DNA from: Manis javanica
Taxonomy: Eukaryota > Chordata > Mammalia > Pholidota > Manidae
Direction: 5' to 3'
Assembly: GCF_040802235.1 (NCBI RefSeq)
Contig: NC_133174.1
Location: forward strand, 107,451,647 to 107,515,646
Length of the DNA: 64,000 bases
Within the stretch, counting starts at the first letter, position 1. The number at the start of each line of letters is the position of its first letter. Position numbers and translations under genes: made by a program. The notes beneath the pieces are model-generated. The model ran no database searches. It was given only the letters and a program-made list of their open reading frames with translations, and was not told the origin of the DNA. This document shows positions 38,314 through 49,334 of this stretch, in pieces.

Positions 38314-38327
38314 AAAAAGGAAGATGA
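38314..38327 (+). repeat. Left target-site duplication of the L1 A+B block
   Basis: AAAAAGGAAGATGA here recurs exactly at 50338-50351. The junction TCTAT/AAAAAGG corresponds to TTTTT/ATAGA on the other strand, a good L1 endonuclease site. Confidence 0.93.
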
Positions 38328-38882
38328 GAGTGGGAGCCAAGATGGGGGCGTGAGTAGAGCAGTGGAAATCTCCTCCCAAAAACACATAGAGCTATGAAAA
38401 TATAACAAAGAAAAATCTTCCTAAAATAGAGACCACAGGACACAAGACAACATCCAGACCACATCCACACCTGCAAGAACCCAGCGCCTTGCGAAGGGGA
38501 GTGCTTTTTGGAAGTCTTAAAGGGGCGGGACAGGTCACTTAGACCAGAGGCAGGGAATCTGGGGATCTCTGGGCACTCTAAACCCCTGGGCAGCAGGGAG
38601 CACAGAGACATCTTACGGAGATAAATAGCCTCCCAGCAGCTCCCCCTCCAACGGGGCTACACCATGTTGGAGGAGCAGCCCCAGCCAGGCCACGCCCACA
38701 GCAACAGCAGAGATAAACCCCATAGCAACTGGGCAGGAAGCAGAAGCCCTGTCTGCGCACAGCTGCCCAGCACAAGCCACTAGAGGTCGCTATTCTCCCA
38801 GGTGAGGAAGGCCACAAACCAACAAGAAGGGAAGCTCTTCCAGCGGTCACTTGTACCAGCTCTGCACACTATCTCTATCACC

Positions 38883-39773
38883 ATGAAAAGACAAAACTAC
38901 AGGCAGACAAAGATCACAGAGAAAACACCTGAGAGGGAGACAGACCTAACCAGTCCTCCTGAAAAAGAATTCAAAATAAAAATCATGAACATACTGACAG
39001 AGATGCAGAGAAAAATACAAGAGCAATGGGATGAGATGCAGAGAAAAATGCAAGAGCAGTGGGATGAAGTCCGGAGGGAGATCACAGATGTCAGGAAGGA
39101 GATCACAGAAGTGAAACAAACCCTGGAAGGATTTATAAGCAGAATGGATAAGATGCAAGAGGCCATTGAAGGAATAGAAGCCAGAGAACAGGAACGTATA
39201 AAAGCTGACATAGAGAGAGATAAAAGGATCTCCAGGAATGAAACAACACTAAGAGAACTATGTGACCAATCCAAAAGGAATAATATTCGTATTATAGGGA
39301 TACCAGAAGAAGGAGAAAGAGGAAAAGGGATACAAAGTCTCTTTGAAGAAATAACTGCTGAAAACTTCCCCAAACTGAGGGAGGAAATAATCGAACAGAC
39401 CATGGAATTACACAGAACCCCCAACAGAAAGGATCCAAGGAGGACAACACCAAGACACATAGTAATTAAAATGGCAAGGATCAAGGACAAGGAAAGAGTT
39501 TTAAAGGCAGCTAGAGAGAAAAAGGTCACCTATAAAGGAAAACCCATCAGGCTAACATCAGACTTCTCGACAGAAACCCTACAAGCCAGAAGAGAATGGC
39601 ATGATATACTTAATGCAATGAAACAGAAGGTCCTTGAACCAAGGATACTGTATCCAGCACGACTATCATTTAAATATGATGGTGGGATTAAACAATTCCC
39701 AGACAAGCAAAAGCTGAGGGAATTTGCTTCCCACAAACCACCTCTACAGGGCATCCTACAGGGACTGCTCTAA
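38883..39773 (+). CDS. L1 element A ORF1 (intact, 296 aa)
   Basis: Starts MKRQNYRQTK at 38883; an in-frame ATG 27 codons upstream (38802) extends the frame, but the homologous start in B and C is MKRQ. Order: basic N-terminus, coiled coil with two 11-residue EMQRKxQEQWD repeats (39000-39065), RRM domain with NNIRIIGIPEE, and C-terminal domain ending in QGILQGLL. ORF1p is the trimeric RNA-binding chaperone that coats L1 RNA in cytoplasmic particles. Length is a little under human ORF1p (338 aa). No disabling change seen. Confidence 0.9.
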   Translation: MKRQNYRQTKITEKTPERETDLTSPPEKEFKIKIMNILTEMQRKIQEQWDEMQRKMQEQWDEVRREITDVRKEITEVKQTLEGFISRMDKMQEAIEGIEAREQERIKADIERDKRISRNETTLRELCDQSKRNNIRIIGIPEEGERGKGIQSLFEEITAENFPKLREEIIEQTMELHRTPNRKDPRRTTPRHIVIKMARIKDKERVLKAAREKKVTYKGKPIRLTSDFSTETLQARREWHDILNAMKQKVLEPRILYPARLSFKYDGGIKQFPDKQKLREFASHKPPLQGILQGLL

Positions 39774-39941
39774 ATGGGAGCACCCCTAAAAAGAGCACAG
39801 AACAAAACACACAACATATGAAGAATGGAGGAGGAGGAATAAGAAGGCAGAGAAGAAAAGAATCTCCAGACAGTGTATATAACAGCTCAATAAGCGAGCT
39901 AAGTTAGGCAGTAAGATACTAAAGAAGCTAACCTTGAACCT

Positions 39942-41609
39942 TTGGTAACCACGAATCTAAAGCCTGCAATGGCAATAAGTACATATCTCTCAATAGTCAC
40001 CCTAAATGTAAATGGACTTAATGCACCAATCAAAAGACACAGAGTAATAGAATGGATAAAAAACCAAGACCCATCTATATGCTGCTTACAAGAAAGTCAC
40101 CTCAAATCCAAAGAGATGCACAGACTAAAAGTCAAGGGATGGAAAAACATTTCAGGCAAACAACAGTGAGAAGAAAGCAGGGGTTGCAGTACTAATATCA
40201 GACAAAATAGACTTCAAAACAAAGTAACAAGAGATAAAGAAGGACACTACATAATGATAAAGGGCTCAGTCCAACAAGAGGATATAACCATTCTAAATAT
40301 ATATGCACCCAATACAGGAGCACCAGCATATGTGAAGCAAATACTAACAGAACTAAAGAGGGAAATAGACTGCAATGCATTCATTTTAGGAGACTTCAAC
40401 ACACCACTCACCCCGAAGGATAGATCCACCGGGCAGAAAATAAGTAAGGACACAGAGGCACTGAAAAACACCCTAGAAGAGATGGACCTAATATACATCT
40501 ATAGAACTCTACATCCAAAAGCAACAGGATATACATTCTTCTCAAGTGCACATGGAACATTCTCCAGAATAGACCACATACTAGCTCACAAAAAGAGCCT
40601 CAGTAAACTCCAAAATACTGAAATTCTACCAACCAATTTTTCAGACCACAAAGGTATAAAAGTAGAAATAAATTCAACAAAGAAAACAAAAAGGCTCACA
40701 AACACATGGAGGCTTAACAACATGCTGCTAAATAATCAATGGATCAATGAACAAATCAAAATAGAGATCAAGGAATATATAGAAACAAATGACAACAACA
40801 ACACTAAGCCCCAACTTCTGTGGAACGCAGCGAAAGCAGTCTTAAGAGGAAAGTATATAGCAATGCAGGCACACTTGAAGAAGGAAGAACAATCCCAAAT
40901 GAATAGTCTAACATCACAACTATCGAAACTGGAAAAAGAAGAACAAATGAGGCCTAAAGTCAGCAGAAGGAGGGACATAATAAAGATCAGAGAAGAAATA
41001 AACAAAATTGAGAAGAATAAAACAATAGCAAAAATCAATGAAGCCAAGAGCTGGTTCTTTGAGAAAATAAACAAAATTGATAAGGCTCTAGCCCAACTGA
41101 TTAAGAGAAAAAGAGAATCAACACAAATCAACATAATCAGAAATGAGAATGGAAAAATCACGACAGACTCCACAGAAATACAAAGAATTATTAAAGACTA
41201 CTATGAAAACCTATATGCCAACAAGCTGGAAAACCTAGAAGAAATGGACAACTTCCTAGAATAATATAAGCTCCCAAGACTGACCAAGGAAGAAACACAA
41301 AAGTTAAACAAACCAATTACGAGCAAAGAAATTGAAACAGTAATCAAAAAACTACCCAAGAACAAAACCCCGGGGCCGGACGGATTTACCTCGGAATTTT
41401 ATCAGACACACAGAGAAGACATAATACCCATTCTCCTTAAAGTGTTCCAAAAAATAGAAGAGGAGGGAATACTCCCAACCTCATTCTATGAAGCCAACAT
41501 CACCCTAATACCAAAACCAGGCAAAGACCCCACCAAAAAAGAAAATTACAGACCAATATCCCTGATGAATGTAGATGCAAAAATACTCAATAAAATATTA
41601 GCAAACAGG
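39942..41609 (+). pseudogene. L1 element A ORF2, truncated by junction with B
   Basis: Begins MVTTNLKPAMAIS. A 2-bp deletion near 40150 and a 4-bp deletion near 40213 break and then restore the frame (net minus 6), so the stretch between is out of frame. TAA at 41262-41264 is a further stop. Endonuclease landmarks are visible: LNVNGLN, GDFNTPL, SRIDHIL, SDHKG. The frame then reads into element B's 5' UTR and stops at 41639. No reverse-transcriptase catalytic core remains. Confidence 0.9.
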
Positions 41610-41622
41610 GTGGCGGAGCCAG

Positions 41623-41632
41623 GATGGCGGCG
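41623..41632 (+). promoter_or_regulatory. YY1-like site at L1 B 5' end
   Basis: GGATGGCGGC lies about 14 bases from the element's first base, close to the AAnATGGCGGC consensus of YY1, which sets the transcription start in human L1. The same site is in C at 54980-54989; A has GATGGGGGCG instead. Function is inferred from position. Confidence 0.5.
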
Positions 41633-41781
41633 TGAGTAGAGCAGTGGAAATCTCCTCCCAAAAACACATAGAGCTATGAAAATATAACAAAGAAAAATCT
41701 TCCTAAAATAGAGACCACAGGACACAGGACAACATCCAGACCACATCCACACCTGCAAGAACCCAGCGCCTTGCGAAGGGG

Positions 41782-42822
41782 GTAAGATACAAGCCCCGGC
41801 CCGGCGGGACCCGAGCGCCCCTCCCCCCGGCTCACGGCGGGTGGAAAGAAACCGGAGCGGTTTTTTTTTGGCGAGTGCTTTTTGGAAGCCTTAAAGGGAT
41901 GGGCCCCCGCTGCTAGGGAGGCAGGGTGGCGGGACCGGTGAGCAGGTGCCTGGGACCAGCGCCTGAGGACGAAGAATATCCCGCATTTCTCCCTGCGGGA
42001 CCGGCAGGAGGGTGCCTGAGACCGGCGCCTGAGGACGGAGGAAATCGCGAATTTTTCCCCTTTTTTTCTTTCTCTTTTTGGCAAGCGCTTTTTGGAAGCC
42101 TTAAAGGGACAGGGACCCCGGTGCTAGGGAGGCAGGGTGGCGGGACTGGTGAGCGGGTGCCTGGGACCGGCGCCTGAGGACAAGGAATATCCCACGTTTT
42201 TCCCTGCGGGACCGGTGCGCAGTTGCCTGAGACCGGCACTTGAGGACAGAGGAAATCGCGCGTTTTTCCCCCTTTTTTTCCCGCCTTTTTTGCGAGTGCT
42301 TTTTGGAAGCCTAAAAGGGACAGGGACCCCGGTGCTAGGAAGGCAGGGCGGCGGGACTGGTGAGCGGGTGCCTGGGACCGGCACCTGAGGACAAAGACTA
42401 TCCCGCATTTTACCCTGTGGGACCGGTGGGTGGGTGCCTGAGACTGGCACCTGAGGACGGAGGAAATCGCGCGTTTTTCCCCTTTTTTTCTCTCTTTTTG
42501 GCGAGTGCTTTTTGGAAGCCTTAAAGGGACAGGGAACCCAGTGCTAGGGAGGCAGGGCGGCGGGACTGGTGAGCGGGTGCCTGGGACCAGCGCCTGAGGA
42601 CAAAGAATATTGAGCGTTCTTTCCCTGCGGGACCGGTGGGGGGGTGCTTTTTGGAAGCCTTGAAAGGCAGGGACCCTGGTGCTAGGGAGATAGGGCAGCA
42701 GGACCAGTGAGCGGGTGCCTGGGAGGGGCACCTGAGGACAAAAAAAAAAAAATCGCGTGTTTTTACCTTTTTTTTCTTTCTGTTCCCTCTCTCATTGTTG
42801 CTGTTGTTGATTTGGTTCGGAG
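41782..42822 (+). other. Putative retained intron in L1 B 5' UTR
   Basis: Donor GCGAAGGGG|GTAAGAT and acceptor TTTGGTTCGGAG|AGTGCTTTTTGG, with an upstream pyrimidine-rich stretch (42758-42815). Removing it gives exactly the junction found in element A. C has the equivalent sites at 55140 and 55963. The segment contains the whole monomer array. Confidence 0.8.
41873..42822 (+). repeat. L1 B 5' UTR tandem monomers
   Basis: Unit starts marked by (GA)GTGCTTTTTGGAAG lie at 41873, 42083, 42294, 42503, 42642 and 42822, spacings 210, 211, 209, 139 and 180 bp. The 210-bp units contain two copies of a GCCTGAGACCGGCGCCTGAGGA-like box; the 139-bp unit has one. GC-rich, CpG-bearing; probably promoter repeats like those of mouse L1. 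Confidence 0.85.
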
Positions 42823-43203
42823 AGTGCTTTTTGGAAGTCTTAAAGGGGCAGGACAGGTCACTTAGACCAGAGGCAGGGAATCTGGGGATCTCTGGGCACT
42901 CTAACCCCCTGGGCAGCAGGGAGCACAGAGGCCCCTTACGGAGATAAAGAGCCTCCCGGCCGCTCCCCCTCCAAACGGGGCTCCACCATTTTGGAGGAAC
43001 AGCCCCAGCCAGGCCAAGCCCACAGCAACAGCAGAGATAAACCCCATAGCAACTGGGCAGGAAGCAGAAGCCCTGTCTGCGCACAGCTGCGCAGCACAAG
43101 CCACTAGAGGTCGCTATTCTCCCAGGAGAAGGCCACAAACCAACAAAAAGGGAAGCTCTTCCAGCGGTCACTTGTACCAGCTCTGCAAACAATCTCTATC
43201 GCC

Positions 43204-44126
43204 ATGAAAAGACAAAACTACAGGCGGACAAAGATCACAGAGACAACACCTGAGAGGGAGACAGACCTAACCAGTCCTCCTGAAAAAGAATTCAAAATAA
43301 AAATCATGAACATGCTGACAGAGATGCAGAGAAAAATGAAAGAGCAATGGGATGAGATGCAGAGAAAAATGCAAGAGCAGTGGGATGACATGCAGAGAAA
43401 AATGCAAGAGCAGTGGGATGAAGTCCAGAAGGAGATCACAGATGTCAGGAAGGAGATCACAGAAGTGAAACAATCCCTGGAAGAATTTATAAGCAGAATG
43501 GATAAGATGCAAGAGGCCATTGAAGGAATGGAAGCCAGAGAACAGGAATGTATAAAAGCTGACATAGAGAGAGATAAAAGGATCTCCAGGAATGAAACAA
43601 CACTAAGAGAACTATGTGACCAATCCAAAAGGAATAATATTCGTATTATAGGGATACCAGAAGAAGGAGAAAGAGGAAAAGGGATACAAAGTCTCTTTGA
43701 AGAAATAATTGCTGAAAACTTCCCCAAACTGGGGGAGGAAATAATCGAACAGACCATGGAATTACACAGAACTCGCAACAGAAAGGATCCAAGGAGGACA
43801 ACACCAAGACACATAGTAATTAAAATGGCACGGATCAAGGACAAGGAAAGAGTTTTAAAGGCAGCTAGAGAGAAAAAGGTCACCTATAAAGGAAAACCCA
43901 TCAGGCTAACATCAGACTTCTCGACAGAAACCCTACAAGCCAGAAGAGAATGGCATGATATATTTAATGCAATGAAACAGAAGGGCCTTGAACCAAGGAT
44001 ACTGTATCCAGCACGACTATCATTTAAATATGATGGCGGGTTAAACAATTCCCAGACAAGCAAAAGCTGAGGGAATTTGCTTCCCACAAACCACTTCTAC
44101 AGGGCATCCTACAGAGACTGCTCTAG
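43204..44126 (+). pseudogene. L1 element B ORF1, frameshifted near its C-terminus
   Basis: Same domain order as in A and C, but with three 11-residue coiled-coil repeats (43321-43419) instead of two. One base is missing near 44040 (GGCGGGTTAAAC against GGCGGGATTAAAC), so the protein ends at 44070 after 288 codons with a changed tail and loses the last 25 or so normal residues of the C-terminal domain. The original stop position is 44124-44126. Confidence 0.9.
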
Positions 44127-44294
44127 ATGGGAGCACCCCTAAAAAGAGCACAGAACAAAACACACAACATATGAAGAATGGAGGAGGAGGAATAAGAAGG
44201 CAGAGAAGAAAAGAATCTCCAGACAGTGTATATAACAGCTCAATAAGCGAGCTAAGTTAGGCAGTAAGATACTAAAGAAGTTAACCTTGAACCT

Positions 44295-47200
44295 TTGGTA
44301 ACCACGAATCTAAAGTCTGAAATGGCAATAAGTACATATCTATCAATAGTCACCCTAAATGTAAATGGACTTAATGCACCAATCAAAAGACATAGAGTAA
44401 TAGAATGGATAAAAAAGCAAGACCCATCTATATGCTGCTTACAAGAAACTCACCTTAAACCCAAAGATAAGCATAGACTAAAAGTCAAGGGATGGAAAAA
44501 CATATTTCAGGCAAACAACAGTGAGAAGAAAGCAGGGGTTGCAGTACTAATATCAGACAAAATAGACTTCAAAACAAAGAAAGTAACAAGAGATAAAGAA
44601 GGATACTACATAATGATAAAGGGCTCAGTCCAACAAGAGGATATAACCATTCTAAATATATATGCACCCAATACAGGAGCACCAGCATATGTGAAGCAAA
44701 TACTAACAGAACTAAAGAGGGAAATAGACTACAATGCATTCATTATAGGAGACTTCAACACACCACTCACCCCGAAGGATAGATCCACCGGGCAGAAAAG
44801 AAGTAAAGACACACAGGCACTGAACAACACACTAGAACAGATGGACCTAATAGACACCTATAGAACTCTACATCCAAAAGCAACAGGATATACATTCTTC
44901 TCAAGTGCACATGGAACATTCTCCAGAATAGACCACATACTAGCTCACAAAAAGAGCCTCAGTAAATTCCAAAAAATTGAAATTCTACCAACCAATTTTT
45001 CAGACCACAAATGTATGAAAGTAGAAATAAATTCTACAAAGAAAACAAAAAGGCTCACAAACACATGGAGGCTTAACAACATGCTACTAAATAATCAATG
45101 GATCAACGAACAAATCAAAATAGAGATCAAGGAATATATAGAAAAAAATGACAACAACAACACTAAGCCCTAACTTCTGTGGGATGCAGCGAAAGCAGTC
45201 TTAAGAGGAAAGTATATAGGAATCCAGGCACACTTGAAGAAGGAAGAACAATCCTAAATGAATAGTCTAACATCACAATTATTAAAACTGGAAAAAGAAG
45301 AACAAATGAGGCCTAAAGTCAGAAGAAGGAGGGACATAATAAAGATCAGAGAAGAAATAAACAAAATTGAGAAGAATAAAACAATAGCAAAAATCAACGA
45401 AACCAAGAGCTGGATCTTCGAGAAAATAAACAAAATAGATAAGGCTCTAGCCAAACTGATTAAGAGAAAAAGAGAGTCAACACAAATCAACATAATCAGA
45501 AATGAGAATGGAAAAATCACGACAGAATCCACAGAAATACAAAGAATTATTAAAGATTACTATGAAAACCTATATGCCAACAAGCTGGAAAACTTAGAAG
45601 AAATGGACAACTTCCTAGAAAAATACAACCTCCCAAGACTGACCAAGGAAGAAACACAAAAGTTAAACAAACCAATTACGAGCAAAGAAATTGAAACAGT
45701 AATCAAAAAACTACCCAAGAACAAAACCCTGGGGCCGGACGGATTTACCTCGGAATTTTATCAGACACACAGAGAAGACATAATACCCATTCTCCTTAAA
45801 GTGTTCCACAAAATAGAAGAAGAGGGAATACTCCCAAACTCATTCTATGAGTCCAACATCACACTAATACCAAAACCAGGCAAAGACCCCACCAAAAAAG
45901 AAAATTACACACCAATATCCCTGAAGAATGTAAATGCAAAAATACTCAATAAAATATTAGCAAACAGAATTCAACACTATATCAAAAGGATCATACACCA
46001 TGACCAAGTGGGGTTCATCCCAGGGATGCAAGGATGGTACATTTGAAAATCCATCAACATCATCCACCACATCAACAAAAAGAAAGACAAAAACCACATG
46101 ATCATCTCCATAGATGCTGAAAAAGCATTTGACAAAATTCAATATCCATTCATGATAAAAACTCTCAGCAAAATGGGAATAGAGGGCAAGTACGTCAACA
46201 TAATAAAGGCCATATAAGATAAACCCACAGCCAGCATTATACTGAACAGTGAGAAGCTGAAAGCATTTCCTCTGAGATCGGGAACCAGACAGGGATGCCC
46301 ACTCTCCCCATTGTTATTTAACATAGTACTGGAGGTCCTAGCCATGGCAATCAGACAAAACAAAAAAATACAAGGAATCCAGATTGGTAAAGAAGAAGTT
46401 AAACTGTCACTATTTGCAGATGATATGATACTGTACATAAAAAACCCTAAAGACTCCACTCCAAAACGACTAGAACTGATATCGGAATACAGCAAAGTTG
46501 CAGGATACAAAATTAACACACAGAAATCTGTAGCTTTCTTATACACTAACAATGAACCAATAGAAAGAGAAATCAGGAAAACAATTCCATTCACCATTGC
46601 ATCAAAAAGAATAAAATACCTAGGATTAAACCTAACCAAAGAAGTGAAAGACTTATACTCTGAAAACTACAAGTCACTCTTAAGAGAAATTAAAGGGGAC
46701 ACTAATAAATGGAAACTCATCCCATGCTCATGGCTAGGAAGAATTAATATCATCAAAATGGTCATCCTGCCCAAAGCAATATACAGATTTGATGCAATCC
46801 CTCTCAAATTACCAGCAGCATTCTTCAATGAATTGGAACAAATAATTCAAAAATTCATATGGAAACACCAAAGACCCCGAATAGCCAAAGCAATCCTGAA
46901 AAAGAAGAATAAAGTAGGGGGGATCTCACTCCCCAACTTCAAGCTCTACTACAAAGCCATAGTAATCAAGACAATTTGGTACTGGCACAAGAACAGAGCC
47001 ACAGACCAGTGGAACAGATTAGCGACCCCAGAAATTAACCCAAACATATATGGTCAATTAATATTTGATGAAGGAGCCAAGGACATGCAATGGCAAAATG
47101 ACAGTCTGTTCAACAGATGGTGCTGGCAAAACTGGACAGCTACATGTAGGAGAATGAAACTGGACCATTGTCTAACCCCATATACAAAGGTAAACACAAA

Positions 47201-48134
47201 ATAGATCAAAGACCTGAATGTAAGTCATGAAACCATTAAACTCTTGGAAAAAAACATAGGCAAAAACCTCCTAGACATAAACATGAGTGACCTCTTCTTG
47301 AACATATCTCCCCGGGCAAGGAAAACAACAGCAAAAATGAGCAAGTGGGACTACATTAAGCTGAAAAGCTTCTGTACAGCGAAAGACACCATCAATAGAA
47401 CAAAAAGGAACCCTACAGTATGGGAGAATATATTTGAAAATGACACATCCGATAAAGGCTTGACGTCCAGAATATATAAAGAGCTCACACGCCTCAACAA
47501 ACAAAAAACAAATAACCCAATTAAAAAATGGGCAGAGGAACTGGACAGACAGTTCTCCAAAAAAGAAATACAGATGGCCAAGAGACACATGAAAAGATGC
47601 TCCACATCGCTAATTATCAGAGAAATGCAAATTAAAACTACAATGAGGTATCACCTCACACCAGTAAGGATGGCTGCCATCCAAAAGACAAACAACAACA
47701 AATGTTGGCGAGGCTGTGGAGAAAGGGGAACCCTCCTACACTGCTGGTGGGAATGTAAATTAGTTCAACCATTGTGGAAAGCAGTATGGAGGTTCATCAA
47801 AATGCTCAAAACACACCTACCATTTGACCCAGGAATTCCACTCCTAGGAATTTACCCTAAGAACGCAGCAATCAAGTTTGAGAAAGACAGATGCACCCCT
47901 ATGTTTATCGCAGCACTATTTACAATAGCCAAGAATTGGAAGCAACCTAAATGTCCATTGGTAGATGAATGGATAAAGAAGATGTGGTACATATACACAA
48001 TGGAATACTACTCAGCCATAAGAAGTGGAAAAATCCAACCATTTGCAGCAACATGGATGGAGCTGGAGAGTATTATGCTCAGTGAAATAAGCCAAGCGGA
48101 GAAAGAGAAATACCAAATGATTTCACTCACCTGA
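44295..48134 (+). pseudogene. L1 element B ORF2, one frame with five nonsense codons
   Basis: The endonuclease / reverse transcriptase frame runs 1280 codons without a frameshift, interrupted only by TAA 45171, TAA 45255, TGA 46044, TAA 46215 and TAG 47202. Landmarks: endonuclease LNVNGLN, LQETH, GDFNTPL, SRIDHIL; reverse transcriptase [27 protein letters not shown] (catalytic Asp pair kept); C-terminal Cys motif [18 protein letters not shown]. Near 46041 the codon AAC of the usual GWYNIRK is deleted. ORF2p nicks target DNA and primes cDNA from L1 RNA; this copy cannot encode it. Confidence 0.9.
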
Positions 48135-48224
48135 GGAGTATAGGAACAAAGGAAAAACTGAAGGAACAAAACAGCAGCGGAATTACAGAACCCAAAAATG
48201 GACTAACGGGTACCAAAGGGAAAG

Positions 48225-48312
48225 GAACTGGGGAGGATGGGTGGGCAGGGAGGGATAATAAGGGGGGTATTAAGATTAGCATGCATGGGGGGGGCAGGGA
48301 GAAAGGGGAGGG
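48225..48312 (+). other. G-rich 3' UTR tract of L1 B (G-quadruplex candidate)
   Basis: Repeated runs of three to seven G on the sense strand, for example GGGGAGGATGGGTGGGCAGG and the GGGGGGGCAGGG near 48288. Equivalent tracts are in C (61338-61435) and in the shorter L1s. Confidence 0.7.
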
Positions 48313-48881
48313 AGGGCTGTACAACACAGAGAGGACAAGTAGTGATTCTACATTTTGCTATACTGATGGACAGTGACCGTAAGGTGGTTTTTAGGGGGTC
48401 CTGTTATAGGGGAGAGCATAGTAAACATAGTATTCTTCATGTAAGTGTAGATTAAAGATTAAAAAAAAAAAAAAAGAAAGAAAAGAGGGATTAATCCCTG
48501 ATAGGATAAAACAATTGGTAAATCAAAGATTAACGCATGCTTTAAATATCCTTAATGTTGATCACTTAAAGGGTGTCAGATGATCAGCTATGGAGGCACT
48601 CTTTTCTGATAATATTCCTTTCTCTTAATAAAAAAAAAAAAAAGCAGTTCCTCTGTGCTGACCTCCAATGAGTTCTGCACAGTGGTATAGAGGGCATGTC
48701 AAAGTGTGGGCAAAGGGTCTGTTTGTTTCTATGCAGAAGATCAAGGCCTAGCTTGGATACCCAGAAAATGAACTAAGATACGATATGAGGAGGAGCTTCC
48801 GGCATCAGCACTCTCTGTAGGACTTGTGCCGGGGGATGATCATCAAAAAGCCTCCACAGCGATCTGGACGATGCTGCGGTT

Positions 48882-49334
48882 GTGGCTGCATCCAGCCCAC
48901 CATCTCCTGGACTTGCCATAGGATTGAGGAGGGAGATGTCTAGGCTGGCATGTGCATACAGTGAGACAACGAATTTGACCGGATCTATACTGTTGGAACT
49001 CAAGCAGGAAGTGGGAGGGGTGCAAGGTGTAGCACTCCAAAATCTTACGACTATAGACTATCTATGGTTAAAAGAACATATGGGATGTGAACAGATCCCA
49101 GAAATGGGCTGCTTTAATTTGTCTGATTTCTCTCAGACTGTTCAAGTACAGTTGGACAATATCCATCATATCATAGACAAATTTTCACAAATGCCTAGGG
49201 TGCCTAAATGGTTTTCTTGGCTTCACTGGAGATGGATGGTAATTATAGATTTGCTTTGTTTATGTCACCATATTTCTATTATGTTAATATGTGTGTGCAA
49301 ATTAGCTAGTAGTTTAAAACCTATACATACTTAA
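48882..49334 (+). pseudogene. Env TM remnant inside the transduction (copy 1)
   Basis: About 150 codons open. Shows GVALQN, then an LxxxDYLWL segment, then CEQIPEMGCF where a CX6CC motif has lost the first Cys of its pair (now Gly), then NLSDFS, a heptad-like stretch and a hydrophobic membrane anchor (about residues 115-140) and short tail. The NLSD context after the Cys motif resembles alpharetrovirus-like TM proteins, unlike the env at 2-754. SU is missing. The frame's upstream limit has a GTG, not a convincing start. Confidence 0.7.

Larger units (their letters stand above)
38328..41609 (+). mobile_element. L1 element A: spliced 5' UTR, ORF1, first half of ORF2
   Basis: The element starts with the L1 5' terminus (GAGCCAAGATGG...), has a short 5' UTR of 555 bp, an intact ORF1, and ORF2 as far as the reverse-transcriptase region, where it joins the first base of element B at 41609/41610 (GCAAACAG|GGTGGCGG). 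The 5' UTR lacks the monomer array that is present in B and C; the deletion ends coincide with GT and AG splice sites (junction 38499/38500). No 3' half of A is found right of B. It shares a single target-site duplication with B. Confidence 0.9.

Noticed and set aside
38897..39529. Long minus-strand frames (about 210-220 codons) opposite the L1 ORF1 genes, also at 43218-43883 and 56361-56990
   Set aside because: They are reverse-strand shadows of the A-rich ORF1 coding sequence, rich in Ser/Leu/Phe, and recur at the same place in each copy.
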